A DNA stretch of 64,000 bases from contig VCJN01001385.1 in NCBI GenBank assembly GCA_006384855.1, positions 62,001 to 126,000 on the forward strand, given 5' to 3'. Positions 33,805 through 46,224 of the stretch are shown piece after piece. The notes beneath the pieces are model-generated. The model did not search any database. It worked only from the letters and a program-made list of their open reading frames with translations, and was not told where the DNA came from. Position 1 is the first letter of the stretch. Each line of letters opens with the position of its first letter. Both the position numbers and the translations under genes were made by a program. The DNA comes from Tetraselmis striata. Its lineage: Eukaryota > Chlorophyta > Chlorodendrophyceae > Chlorodendrales > Chlorodendraceae.

Positions 33805-35495
33805 ATGGCGTCGGGCGAGGGCGAGCGGGAGCCGGCCGATGGCGCCCGCAGCGTGGTACACTTCACCGGCACGGCCAACATCCTGCAGGCGCGCGAGCGG
33901 CTGGAGGCGGAGACGGGCATGGAGGCCATGGCGGCCTTCCACCGCTGGCGCACGTCGTCCCTCAAAACGCACTACGGGCGGCAGCTGCGCGACATCCTGA
34001 CAGACGTGCGAAAGGACGAGGGCCGGTTGAAGCATGCGCAGGTGCGGTGCCTCGGCAAACATCCCACACCCAGATTGTGCCCCCACGAGCAATCACGCGC
34101 ACATTCCGGTGTCCTTGCTCATACTCCCCCTTCCCTATCTTTGCTCCCCGGTCTTTGTAGAGCTCATTAACAGAGTACCGGAACAAGGAGGCCGCCCTGA
34201 ACAACGAGCTGAGCAAGCTGCGGGTGGAGAACGGTCGCGCGGCGTCGCAGATGGAGAGTTTCCTGGCCGACTACCACGAAATGGAGAAGGAGCTCAGGTG
34301 TGCATATCATCTTCTCTATACCCCCCCTGGGCTCTCACGGACGCTGCGAGCACACCGGACAGTTGCTGCAGGCCCGCCCAGCGCTGAGACTGCTGCTTGG
34401 CGCCTGTGCGGTGCGTTCAGGCAAGTCTGCAACGCGCGCGACACCGCGCTGGCCCGAGCGGAAGCCGCAGAGGCGACGCTGGAGGTCCAGGATCGCACCC
34501 GCGGGGAGCGCGGCGACACGGTGGACCGCATCCGGCTGACGTCGGCGATGGAGGAGGCGCGCGCGGCGCAGGAGGAGCAGTCCAAGCTGCTGGATGTGCT
34601 GTCGCAGCGCGAGGAGGCGGTGGCGGGGCTGGGGCAGGAGCTGCGCGGCGCGAGGCAGCAGCTGGAGGCCGCTCGGGAGGATGTGGCGGGGATGGAGGGG
34701 GTGGTGCGGGCCACGGGCGAGCGAGCCGCGGTGAGCTGCGCCCGAAGAGCGACGCACCGGGGTGGGATGTCTAGGGACCGAGCTGGACCATGGTCTTGCC
34801 AGCAGGAAGGAGAGGGGGGTCTATGCCATGGTCGTACCGATGCTGCTAAAATATGAATAAAAAAGTACTTATCATACCCGCAATGGCGTCATCATGATGA
34901 TAATGACGCAGTATTGGCCTCATTTTGTGGGCATCGCACCGCTCACTGGTGTTGTTGGCCGTGTGGTGTTCGGGGAACGCCAGATTGCGGAGGCGCGCGC
35001 CGCGGAGCTGGAGGCTGAGAACGCGCGCCTCAAGGAGGCGAGCCGGCAGGACTACGCGGAGCGGCGCCGGCTGCAGTCCGCGGCCGCCGAGATCGAGGAG
35101 CTGAAGATACAGGTGTGCTGATGCGGGGCATGAACGCCTGCGTGGCCGCCTGCCGGTGGCTGAGGGCGGCGGAGCTAAGAGAGGGGCGCTGCGCGCGGGG
35201 CTGCCTCCCCGCCCCTCCGCAGATCGGCGAGCTGAGCAGCGTCAACGCCAGCCTGGCGGCGAGCCGCGACGAGCTGCGCGGCGCCGTGGATGCGGTGACG
35301 CAGAAGCTGGCGGGCGCGGAGGGGCGGGTGGAGTACTTCTGCCGCAGCGCTGAGTTCCTGAGCGCGATGAACCGCATCCTGGAGGACAGCGGACCTGGCC
35401 ATCACATGGAGGCCTACGCGCGCAAGCTGGTGCCCCCCCCCCCCCCCCCCCCAAATCAAACACACCTACCTACCCACACACCTAAATAATACGTG

Positions 35496-35546
<51 letters not shown>

Positions 35547-35548
35547 GG

Positions 35549-35586
<38 letters not shown>

Positions 35587-35602
35587 GGTATATATATATA
35601 CC

Positions 35603-35675
<73 letters not shown>

Positions 35676-38600
35676 CCGACACTCAGCAGCGGTGCCGTGC
35701 CTGCATCTATGCAGATCTGTACGCCTTCTGCCGACGATGTATATGTATGTATACATACCTATCTATGTGTACCGGTATCTAGCTATCTAGCTATATCCAT
35801 ATATATATATATATATACACGACGCATCTACAAGACCCGCACTGTTAGCCTGAAACTGCGCCTACGTGCAACCTAAAGGAATATTTGCTAAAGTCTACTA
35901 TGGTAAAGTGTTGTCTACATATGAACTCAGACAAATGGGGCAGGTTCTTATTGCCGCGGCGGCGCCCGTACAGCCCGCATGTCGGCGTGTCCGGAGTCTC
36001 ACAGCAACCCGGATCGTCCGCGGCTCTTGCAGGCTCAGCAGCTGGACGCGAGCATCGCGGAGAACGCGGAGCTCGCTGGCAACGCGGAGTCTCTCACCAC
36101 CGCGGTGTCGCAGCGCGATGAGGCGGTGCGCAACCCCCCGTGGTCCCGCAACCGTCCGCGAATGGGATGCCTGGGGGTGGTCCCCCCGTCCGTGGGGCAC
36201 CCTGGTAGTGCGCACCCGCTTGCAGGGGCGACGCGGGCATGCGCCACGATGCTTTGTTGGGTTGCCGCTTCCTCTCTGTTTTCAGACCCCCCACCTGCCA
36301 AAAAGCCTGCCATGTGGAATGCAGCATCCCCCGCCGCTCCCAGACAATGCACATGTTCACTTGGGGTCCAATAGATGTACTTGCGGTACATGCCTGATTG
36401 TATTCCCTATTTACTGCGGATATTCCTAGCATGCGCCATCACAGCATGGTATTGAGCATTGTTGATTGCTGTATTCGGTGGCGCGCATCTGCCCCAGAGA
36501 GCGTGATGGCATGTATTCCTGAGGGTAACGTGCTAGCTGCAGCGAGGGAGGGGGGAACAGTGGTGGTGCGGGGCGTGCCGACTCTTGTCCACTATGCCGC
36601 AGTTGTCGGAGCAGCGCGCCAGGATCCGCAGCCTAGAGGCCCGCAACAGCAGGCTGGAGGACGCGACCCGCAAGAACCAGCAGCTGCAGGTGCGGCCCCT
36701 GCCAGCCTGCTATGCACCTTCCCGGCAGCTTGCCACTGCCCCGGCGAATTTGCGGGAGGGGGCTGAGTCGCTTCCTGGGGGGCGGCGGGGGTGCAGGAAC
36801 AGCTGGACAACGCCACGGAGGATGTCGCGGAGCAGAAGTCGCTGCGGGTGGCCGCAGAGCACCGCGCCGAGTCGCTGGCAAGCCAGAACAGCCTCAAGGC
36901 AGGGCGTCCCCCCGCCCTGATCTTGCAATTGCTCCATGGGCGCCCTCTTTGCTACTTTTTTGCAGGGTAAGAATCCTCGGGGGCGTCTTGCCACCGCAAT
37001 CATCAGGGCTGAGGTGCCGCGACCCCTTGACCCGCAGGACTACATCCTGAAGGTGCGCGCCAAGACGGCCAACGAGGACATCACGGCCGCGTTGGAGCGC
37101 CTGACGAAGGAACTGGGAACCCGGACAGAAGACGCGGCCGCGCTGGCGGTGAGTCAGCCCGATGATACGGAGCAACATGCTCTGTACCTTGCATTACACA
37201 CTTTGTACCTTACAACATGCTCTGTGCATTACCCCCCCCCCCCTAACAACAAGAACAACACAATCCAGCTAGATAGAGTTGATTATTCCGCGGCACATTC
37301 GTTGTTCATCCTCATAGCTGTTGGCATTTTCTTTTTCTAATGCTGCAAACGTAAATGAACAAGCACAGGTGTGTTCACGGGGTGTGTATGGCCGCGCTGC
37401 TTGCATGGCGGCCTTTTATGTATCACCCAGATACACCATGTTGGAAAAGAATGTGAAAGTATGTTCATATTAGATATGTATCTGTCAGCGGATTCTGCAC
37501 TACCTGCCTACCCATCGACGGGCTGGACTGTCAGCAAGAGCGATGCATAGGCCGAGGACTGAGGCGAACATTGGCTGGCAGGGTCGCGCGTCTCTGGCGG
37601 AGAGCCGGTTGGACAGCGTGAACGGCCTCCAGAGCGCACTGGCGGCCAAGATCGCCGAGCTGGAGACGATGCGCGCGGGCGAGGCAGGCGCCGCGGACAG
37701 CAACGCGGCTGTGGCGCAGACGCCGCCTGCGCCGGAGCAGTCGCTGCTCCCGGGCAGCATCCGGGTGAGTGCCGCGATACGACATCCTTACATGACGACG
37801 GCCGATGACCCCTGAGCATGGAACCCATTCAGACACGTGGCTGAACATAACTGAATGCCACGGTGCCGTGTGCGCTGCTGCGGTAGCAGGGCGCGACACC
37901 GATCACGCTGGTGCCCCAGGAGGCATTGGAAGCCGCAGAGCGGCGGCGCGCTCGCGCGGAAGCCAACGTGGCGCACCTCCAGGTTGGATGCCATACCAGT
38001 CGGATTGCCTTACCCCCCCCCCCCCCCCCCCCCCGCCCATCAACAACAACTTAAGTCGCGACAAGAATGCATCGACAATACCTCTCTATCCTGAAACAGT
38101 TTGACTGGTCGAATGTTTTTTTTATTGTCCTCTGCGCTGGCTAGAGGGGTGGGGTGGGGGTTGAGACCATGAACTACATGCGCGAAGCCCAAATTGTGTT
38201 TGCGATGTGTTCTTGCTGCTTGCCTTAAAGGCACTTTCAGCCGCATACTCATTCCACCATTGGCTGCCTCCTCACCCCCCCCCCCCCCCTCTCTTTTCCC
38301 CACCTGCTCCTGTGTATCTAGCATGTGCAGGGCGCCAACATTGACGCGATCGCTGCGTTTGTGGAGCGGTCCCATCGGCTGCGTCGCCAGATCGACCTGA
38401 TGGCTGTCTTCCATGTGTGGCGGACCACGGTGTTGGAGTCGATGCTGGAGCAGTACGCCAGCAGCGCTGGGGCCAAGGCTCACATGCAGACCATGCTTGT
38501 ACGCCCCCCCCCCCCCCCCCCCCCCCCCCTCCTTACCCCCTGAGTAGTCAGTTATACAGGGTTGACTGGCGCTGATGGCGCTCCTTATTGCCTGTTTGTC

Positions 38601-41600
38601 TTCATCGAGCTCATCTGAAAAACCCACATGTGCCAACGCGGCAATACGACCACTGCGAACAGCATTGAACACACCCGACCTTTCAGAGGTCGAACATGGA
38701 CGTTAACAATAGCGGAACTGTAGCGAATGTTCTTATGACTTGCATGCCAACCCCGTTTCGAGCTTGTAGTACGGGGGTTTCCTGGTGCGTTGGCAGCCGT
38801 ATACCAGCAGGCGGGAAATGTCCGGTGGGATGGCGCCGCGTGGCCTCTGATGGCACCGTACTCTGTGCCTGCAGGCGCGCCTTACAAGGCGCAGCATCCA
38901 CCGCGTCTTCCAGGCGAAGGCACGCTACATGTTTGCGTCCTGGCGTGCCGTGGCGGCGCGCCGCTTCCGCCTCGCTGGGCGCTGGGCGGCGCTGTCCAAG
39001 GAGGCGGTGGGCAGCCTCTGGGACGCCGCTGCCATGCACCAGCGCACGGGCGGCCTGATACGCGCCAGGCGCACAGGAGAAGGCGGCTTGGTGTTGCGCG
39101 AGGTTGCGGAGACGCAGGTGAGCTCGGCGGCTCTGGTCCTGCCAGTGATCACAGCGATGGCTGAAGCCAATGTTGAGGGTGGTCGGTACAGTTCCAACAT
39201 GCTCTGCTGGTGCAGACGATGCGGCTGCTCGTCAAGGCCTGGCAGACTCAGGTGGCTGAGGCCAAGCTGGAAGACCTCACAGCTGCCTTGCCGGTGGGTC
39301 TCGTGGCCACGCCCCCGCCGGCGACCTTTAGTTGCTGCTTGCTAGGCGTTGCGAGTTGCTTGACGCTGTCTGAGCCTGACTGTGTCTGGGCCACGGCGTG
39401 CCTGCACCAGTTTTGGATCCAGCGCATCGGGGAGAAGCGTTGCGTGGAGCGGCACTGGACCGCATGGCGCATCGCTACCGCGAAGGCGCGCCCGGATGTC
39501 CAGCGCCCTGCCGCGAAACCGCCCGCTCGGGGCGCTGACGACGGAGAGGTGCGCTTGAAGGACGTCCGGATGGGCGGGCGGTTTGTTCCAAAATAGAGTG
39601 AATGCTTCGAAGTCAGACTGTTGTGAAAGGCGTTCAAAGCCCCAGGGGCGCACGCCAAGTTCGCCGTGCTCGGCACGGGCTATTTCGGAGCCATCGCAAA
39701 GCGCCTATGGGCCGCGCACATGGGGGCAGCATGTGTTGGATGACGCAAACACGCCGCAACATGCCGCACCTCGTCTAGATGAGTTCTTGTTACCATGCGG
39801 CAGGGGTGGCCCCGGAAACCGGATGGTTGAATCAGATGGTTTCGTACTATAGCCACAAAGAAGCTCCGGGCGTGATGAGGTGGCCTCCGGCGTCTGCCAG
39901 CATGCACCCCTCGCAGTCAGGGCCTAACCTCCGCAGTTTATGCGGTGCCCTTGCAGGTTGTGAGCGCGTCCGTCAAGCAGCACGCTTCCAAGGCGTCTCG
40001 CAGCACCGTCTCTCATACGCCGTCGCCGTCGCGTGGGCGGATTCCGGATGCTCGTCACCGCCACTCCGACACCCATGCAACCCAGACCGGTACACCCACC
40101 CACCACGCAACAACGGGTCCCACATGCCAGGCAGGACGCCTCTGCCAGTACAACTGCATTTTGCTGCCGTTATTGCGCATGGCGGGGGAAGGGGGGGGGG
40201 GGGTTAGATGTCGGCTGCTCTGCCCGTTGGCGTTGGCAATGCGGCTCATCTTAGGACGCCCCGCTGCGGTGAGTACATGCAGGTGCTGCCATGCGCGAAG
40301 AGAGCCGTAGCAGGTCTCCCGAACCAGGCAATGATGGGTCACCCCAAGGTGTGCGCCGAGGGACTGCGAGCACGCGCCATCTGCCATAATTCTACACTCT
40401 GCCATGTAGCGACTGCATAGTGCCCCATCAAGTTGTACGAGCCACACCTGTCTGAGATCTCTTTGCTCGGCGGGTGGGGCGGGGTGGGCAGGCACACGCC
40501 ATGTTGCGGCATCCATGCGCACGCAAGTCCACAAGGTGCGCACGCTTTCCCCGCCAATGCTCGCCTGACAAAGAAGCTAGCCACGTTTGCTGCGGACGGT
40601 GGCGGTGACATACTATCACGCTGTTTGGTACCTGGCAGGTGTCAAGCCGTAGGGCTGTGCCGCATGGCGGTGGATCTCCTCGCCATGCACCTGCGACCGG
40701 GGCAGGAACCGGGGAGGAGGAGGAGGAGGACGCTCCCAGGAAGCGATCTGCGTCAGTGGCGCCGTTTCCTCAGGGGCGGCGCCACCCGTCGCCGAGGGCC
40801 TCGTCAGCGCCGCCATCCAGACCCTCCGCCAGCCGACATGCAGGTACCCGACAAGCTCTCAACCACCACCCATTAAACCCCCCCTTGCTTGAGTATAGCC
40901 AATGGATCTCGACTCCGGCAATGCCCCTCTCCCCGGCTGCCTGGGGATTTCCCTGAGAATCGCGCTGCTGTGTTGCTGTCGCTCAGAGCGCCGCAAGTTG
41001 CCACCCGACATGCCCGTGGTGGCTGCGTTTGGCTCCACAGTCAGCCACGACCCGCTGGCGCTGCCCTTTGCGCTGGGCCGGCCCTCGTTGCGCCGCCTGA
41101 GCGAGCCGGACGCGGTGCCCAATCTCTCCGCATCACAAGCCGGCTTGTCACGCAAGGCACGGCCCGCCATTGAAATGATCGCCGGTTTGTCAGATATCAA
41201 TGATAGACTTTGTGCCTGTGCCCTTTCCTTCGGTTCACTGGTCCCCAAAATTGTGCAGCGCCCCGCAAAATGCTGTCGCCAAACTCTGTCAATATCCGTG
41301 GTGTATTCGTGGTCTATCCTGGAACGTGAGCTGTGTTTACAGCATCGCTTCGTCATTGCTGCTGCCATCCTGAAAGGGTGATGTTGTCGTACGTGGCTGA
41401 ATGCGGTAAATGTGTGTGTGACAGGCGCGGAAGGTTGAAGCTGTGGTTGACTCCCTGGCGTACGCGCTGGGCGAGGTGGCGAGTAGCTTGGCGCAGGGAA
41501 GCACCCGCACAAACCAGGCCCTGGGCCGCCTGCAGGGGGCGTCGTCCTCCCCCGAGGCGGTCCGCAGCCAGCTGGTCCAGCAAGGCATGCGCGGAGCGTT

Positions 41601-43976
41601 CGCGGTGCATCGCAGCCCGGGGGCGGAGGCGGCCGCGCAGGGGCGCGCTGCCAGCCCTGGGAGCCCCACCGAAACATTACCCCGCAGTCCGAGCCCCACT
41701 GCAAGGTAGTGCCACCATAATCATAGGCCCTTCACATGTTGTCAAGTATGCCCCCCCCCCCCCCCCCCCCCACCCCCCCAGCCAAGTAAATCAGTTGGCG
41801 TGTAATCCGCAGAATAATGAATGATAAACCTGATATCTAACTTATATTAATATAATAACCTTGTATATATTATTAATCAGTTATAATACTAAATTATAAG
41901 TTATCATATGGAGACGGGATATGAGCTGAGGGACCTGGCCTTCAGATGGGTGCGCTCTGCGCACTTTACTTAGTGGACCCTATGTGAGTTCTTGCCGCGG
42001 GGCCGATGGACAGCTGGCATGTCTAGCATCAAAGACTAAGCAGGAATATAGTTGTAAGAAATGTCTAATTTTGAAGTATTATTATTATATGACTTGTTTA
42101 ATTATATAATTATGTAATTGTAAAAAATGGGGTGCAAGCACGCTTTTCTTTGCATTTCATGCCATGCCATCGATTGTATCCCACTTCACTTGTCATGTGG
42201 AGCGTCACCCCTCCCTGCATCTAACACCCAGCCTCGGCCGTGCCCCCAGTACTTGCCATGCAAGCACGACCCGAGACCGCGCGCTCACAGGCGTTCTGAG
42301 TCCACGCAGCCTGATGGGCTCGCCTCCGCCGGAGCCCCGGCACTGCGCCCCGCCATCGCCATCCGCCACTGAGGCCGGCATCCCAAAGGAGCTCCGCATC
42401 CCACCCCCTGCTTCCGGACCACAGCGGGGACATGACCCGGGGGTGAGTCGCAGGCCATGTGCAGCGTCCGGCAGGTTATGTTCCTCTGCATCCAGGAACA
42501 AGCGTTTACGTGAATGATCACTGACTCCCTCTTCCCCCTATCTCTCCACACCATGTTGAAATCACAGGGGCAAGTGCGTCCGCCATCTGATGTGGGCAAC
42601 GACATGTCTGGCCGCATCCCCTCCCAGCCACCATCCACGCAACAGAGCAGCCCCGCCAAGTCTGTCAGGGCTGCGGCTTCGATAGATGAGCGAGGCACCC
42701 CGACTAGCCCATCCAAGCTAAACCTACCTGGTGCGTGTAGTGTTGGTACCTCTGCATGTGCAACGGATGTTTCATTTCGATAGCACTATTATCAGAGTGC
42801 ACCGTCATGTCAACGCTAATCTTACAGCGACTCATTACTACTACCCTCGACTCTCATGCAGGAACCGGAACACTCATCGGCGAGCAGTCACGCGAATTCG
42901 AGAACGTGCTCACCGCAGGAGCGACGGGCTTCAGTCCGCGCGAGCTGGCAGAGCTGTCGCAACGGGGGGCTCTTCTGTCGGCCCAGATGGTTCCGATGCA
43001 CGACCTGCAAGCCACCGGGTCGCACCTCGTCATTTCGCCCGATTCGAGGCTGCTTCACCCCACCCATCCATCAGCAGCTCCGCACGGACTGCCGAGCGGT
43101 GGGATGGCCGCGCCGCATTCCCCTCATCAGCGCCATTCGCCTCCCCCGACTCAGGTAATCGTACGCACGGGCTATGATCGCTTGCCATTATGTGGTGAAG
43201 CATCTGCGCGTATGAGTCATGGACGCATTTGTTTACCTGGGGCCGGGGGGGGGGGGGGGGGGAAGGGGGGGCGCAGTGTTGAGAGCATGTTGAGTAATGC
43301 TGGCTAACGCTTTTCATTGCGCTGCGCTGCTGGGTGTATCAGGCGAGTCCAGCGCGGACGACAAGACAAACTGTCGTCGACAGCCCCAACTCGCAAGCCG
43401 TGGAAACAAGAAACAGGTAAGCGTGAAGCGCCCGAGTCGCGCATGCCTTCGCCTGATTCCAGGAATACTTCGCGAATTTGTGTACCTAACAGTGCAAAGC
43501 TTCAATGAAAACTGGACTCGGACAATGGTGACCTCACAGGTGTCACAGATATACTCATATGTGCATGGTTGACCTGACAATTATTCGTCCTGTATATATA
43601 ACTCGGAACGGGTTCGGATCTGCATATAGGTGCTGAGTGTCGTCTGCTGTCATTGCTGTGCTCCCTGGGCAGAGAGAGTCCTCAGCCGCCACCCGCGTCG
43701 GCTGCCAAAGGATCCCGGATGCAGCCTTCGGCGGTCTCTTCGAGGCTATACGCGCCGACGCGCGCGTCCATCAGCAGAGCAGAAGCGGTGGCAAGAGCGA
43801 CGGCTCGGCGGGAGGCGGAGGCGCTGAAGGTGTCTCTGGCGCCAGCTGTTGCAAAACGCCGTGACCGAAGCCCCTCGAAGAGCCGCGACCGGAGCCCCCC
43901 GAAGCAGCGAAGTCACGCACCCTATTGGGGCGCATGGCAGGACATACCCCGCGGCCAGAGCACGCAGCAACCGTAG
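33805..43976 (+). CDS. long coiled-coil protein with Sfi1-like W motifs (about 24 exons)
   Basis: Start MASGEGEREP; stop TAG at 43974-43976. Exons: 33805-34041, 34161-34297, 34421-34730, 34984-35112, 35223-35429, 36033-36125, 36603-36689, 36797-36898 (GC donor), 37038-37148, 37582-37764, 37890-37982, 38331-38498, 38875-39117, 39216-39293, 39411-39548, 39957-~40089, 40639-40843, 40987-~41207, 41425-41705, 42250-42442, 42568-42730, 42862-43154, 43343-43416, 43673-43976, about 1,390 residues. Phases agree except around exons 16-19. Residues about 80-600 are heptad-rich coiled coil. Short helical motifs with a central FxxWR-type core recur: AFHRWRTSSL, VFHVWRTTVL, MFASWRAVAA, LVKAWQTQV and HWTAWRIATA, like centrin-binding Sfi1 repeats. 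The C-terminal third is Ser/Pro-rich, ending with two RDRSP repeats. A centrosome or basal-body scaffold is inferred, not shown. Confidence 0.7.
35499..35672. repeat. (TG)n-TATGGGTATATA-(CA)n palindromic microsatellite in an intron
   Basis: Two (TG)n tracts with TATGGGTATAT interruptions run into a (CA)n tract. The centre (35581-35608) is a perfect 28-nt palindrome, and the flanking TG and CA tracts extend self-complementarity to about 80 nt (35555-35634). It lies in the intron after exon 5 of the coiled-coil gene. Confidence 0.9.
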
Positions 43977-45316
43977 TCGGGTGACTGCAGTAGCCACATC
44001 CAAGACGGGTCGAGCGGCATATCGACATAAGAAGAGCTCGCTCGAGCACCTGAGAGTCCTGCCGGGTAGTTGGCGGTTCTGAGTCCTCAAGCAACGTCGT
44101 CGTTCGGTATTGTCTTTGTCCTAATGTGAATCATGTTACTCTCGTTTTTCACAGCTTTTCAAGCCGCGTTGCACATCTTTCCACCGAGACCAGCAAGTTT
44201 ATCGTCCACTATTAATATCTCACCTACGGTGTGAAATTTAATTCCACTTGTAATAATTCCCCGTGTCTTCTTGGTACTGCACACTTTTACGACGCTGCAG
44301 CTGCAAAGTGCTATCTATCACAGGCAAGCACCGCCCCGGGCCACCAATAATAGCACTGTTCGGCCACTGTTCGGCCACCAATAGCACAGCACTTTTCTGC
44401 GACTACGCCGTGCAACAGCATTTGTGAATTCGTATTAAAACGTTATTGTGCGGCGGGCTACGGGTAGCGCGATAAAAAAATTAGGATCGCAGCAAGTTTG
44501 GCGGTCAGCCCTACTTAGGATTTCCAATTTTTAATTAGGGTTTAAGTTTAGGTTCAAAAACTTTCCAAAACCATCTTGATTTCGAGGCCCTTCATTTTTG
44601 GGGCATATATATTGGGTGGGAAGTGGGAAGTGGACAGCAGTCATTTAATGAAACATCAAACCACTTGCATAATTGCATTAATATGGGCAGACGCAGCAAG
44701 TCGCAATGCACCCAGAGATGGGTCCGCCAAAAACATATGCTGCACACTTTGGCAAGACCCTTTGCACATGCCCCATGAGGCACCCGCATGTTTCAGAGTC
44801 TGGATTTCAGGATACTGGGTTTTGGCTGGGGATTCTGGTGTATTAGTTTTTAAAATTAATCCTTGATCCATCTCGATCATATGATCTAATAAATATATGG
44901 TAGTGAATTAATACACTGTCACCCGAGACAGGGTTTCATGTCCCATCTAGAGGGCACAGTACGTTGTAAGCTGCATTTTTGACGTAAAAAAAACATTCAG
45001 GGTTTTGAATGTTAGGGTTTTCTCGGGCTGGCCCTATACGGGTATCTGGCACGACGAGTGATGCCGCGCGCGATCTCGACAGACTGAAGTCTTCTGCTCC
45101 GAGGTCAGATCGACAGCCGCGACAGTCCACGGGCTCACAGGCTCCTTGCCATACCCGCCCGCACTTACCCAGTATTGTCGGTACTATTCTCAAGGCAGTC
45201 TTGCCCAGACCGCCAGCAAGCAAAGGCGGGCCCGCCAACGCATACCTGCGAGACACACAAAAGCGAGCGCTCGCCAGCACATAGCGGCATACCCCTTGAC
45301 CTCGCAGCGCGCCGCC
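43977..45316. other. spacer between the coiled-coil gene and the small membrane protein gene
   Basis: It holds the 3' end of the upstream gene (TGTAA at 44249) and the 5' flank of the next. Two copies of CACTGTTCGGCCAC occur near 44354-44379. TTAGGGTTTAAG-like telomere-type words occur near 44535. No gene is recognised. Confidence 0.45.
44249..44253 (+). terminator. TGTAA poly(A)-type signal
   Basis: TGTAA lies 273 nt after the stop of the coiled-coil gene, within a normal 3'-UTR length for green algae. A single short motif, so tentative. Confidence 0.4.
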
Positions 45317-45918
45317 ATGACGTTTCTCACCGCCGTGAACCCCCTGCTGCTGCTGTTCGGGCCGGTCCTGTACATCCTCCTGGCCCTGATGGGCCTGATG
45401 CAGTTCGGGGTGGTGTTCCAAGCCTTCACCAGCTTTGCTAAGGGCAAGACTCTGGCTGGGACCGTGCTGGAGCCGCTGCGGCCGGGTGAGGACCCCCCCC
45501 CCCCCCCCTCCCCCACACACACACCCCGTCTCAACGCCCCTCCCATCTGCAGGTCCCTTCCTACGCACCGCTCATGCGGCAGTGCACATTCATCTGAGCT
45601 GTCACATGCACCACTGGCATGTCTGGCAGGCCTGAAGAACCTGGCGTCCGTCATGGAGTCTTGGCTCGGGTGAGCGCCGGCCCGCACATGCCGGGACGCG
45701 CCGCTCAGCATGTGGCGGCACCCCCAGCCGGGCACTCGCGCTCATGTCTGACGGTGGCGGCCCTGTGGCGGGTGCTGTGCAGGTCTGCGAGCTCTTTCAA
45801 GCCCAACATGACGCACGTGTTGCTGGTCAGCATCTTCATGGTCACGATGTGCGGGATGGAGGCGATCCGGCTGGAGATCGCCAAGGGCAACCAGAAGGCC
45901 CAGAAGGCCAAGGAGTAG
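45317..45918 (+). CDS. small two-helix membrane protein, function unknown
   Basis: Three exons join in phase: 45317-45485, 45630-45669 and 45783-45918 (stop TAG), giving 114 residues. The ATG has a strong context (GCCGCCATGA). The first hydrophobic segment is about residues 9-34 (PLLLLFGPVLYILLALMGLM). A short polar linker (KGKTLAGTVLEPLRPG) and an amphipathic stretch (LKNLASVMESWLG) follow. The second helix is about residues 79-97 (HVLLVSIFMVTMCGMEA), and the tail is basic and Lys-rich (GNQKAQKAKE), like a KKXX-type region though not exact. No family is recognised. The middle exon is only 40 nt. The gene converges on the chalcone isomerase-like gene, with 306 nt between stop codons. A C-rich tract lies just after the first donor. 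Confidence 0.7.
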
Positions 45919-46043
45919 GCACGCAGCCCCCCAGGATGCCCCCACCTGCACTCCATGCCACTCAGCCGCTGGCAATCGCGTAGCCCCCCCCCCCTCCAAA
46001 TACAGGTGACAGACTGTGTGGCCAACTGCCCTCTGGGCGTTAA

Positions 46044-46048
46044 TTACA
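46044..46048 (-). terminator. TGTAA poly(A)-type signal for the chalcone isomerase-like gene
   Basis: On the minus strand TGTAA lies 177 nt after the TGA at 46225. It sits between two convergent genes. Confidence 0.4.
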
Positions 46049-46224
46049 GTGTCAGAAGCAGGGCCGGTGCAGGCGGCATCATGCATCCATGCGCAGTGCA
46101 GGCGTGCGCTGGGGTGAGGCAGCGCTCTGTGGGAAAAGGGGCGCCTGCACATGGACGCGTGGCTGTCGCAGCATTCCATGCTTGCCTCCGAAGGGTGGAT
46201 GCGGGGGGGGGGGGGGGGGGGGGA

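Noticed and set aside
35456-35876. Several overlapping frames of alternating Cys-Val or Thr-His
   Set aside because: These are translations of a TG/CA microsatellite and are not genes. The same holds for 62600-62970.
40859-41704. 281-codon minus-strand frame inside the coiled-coil gene
   Set aside because: It is antisense of exons 18-19 and an intron. Low-complexity Pro/Gly/Arg only.
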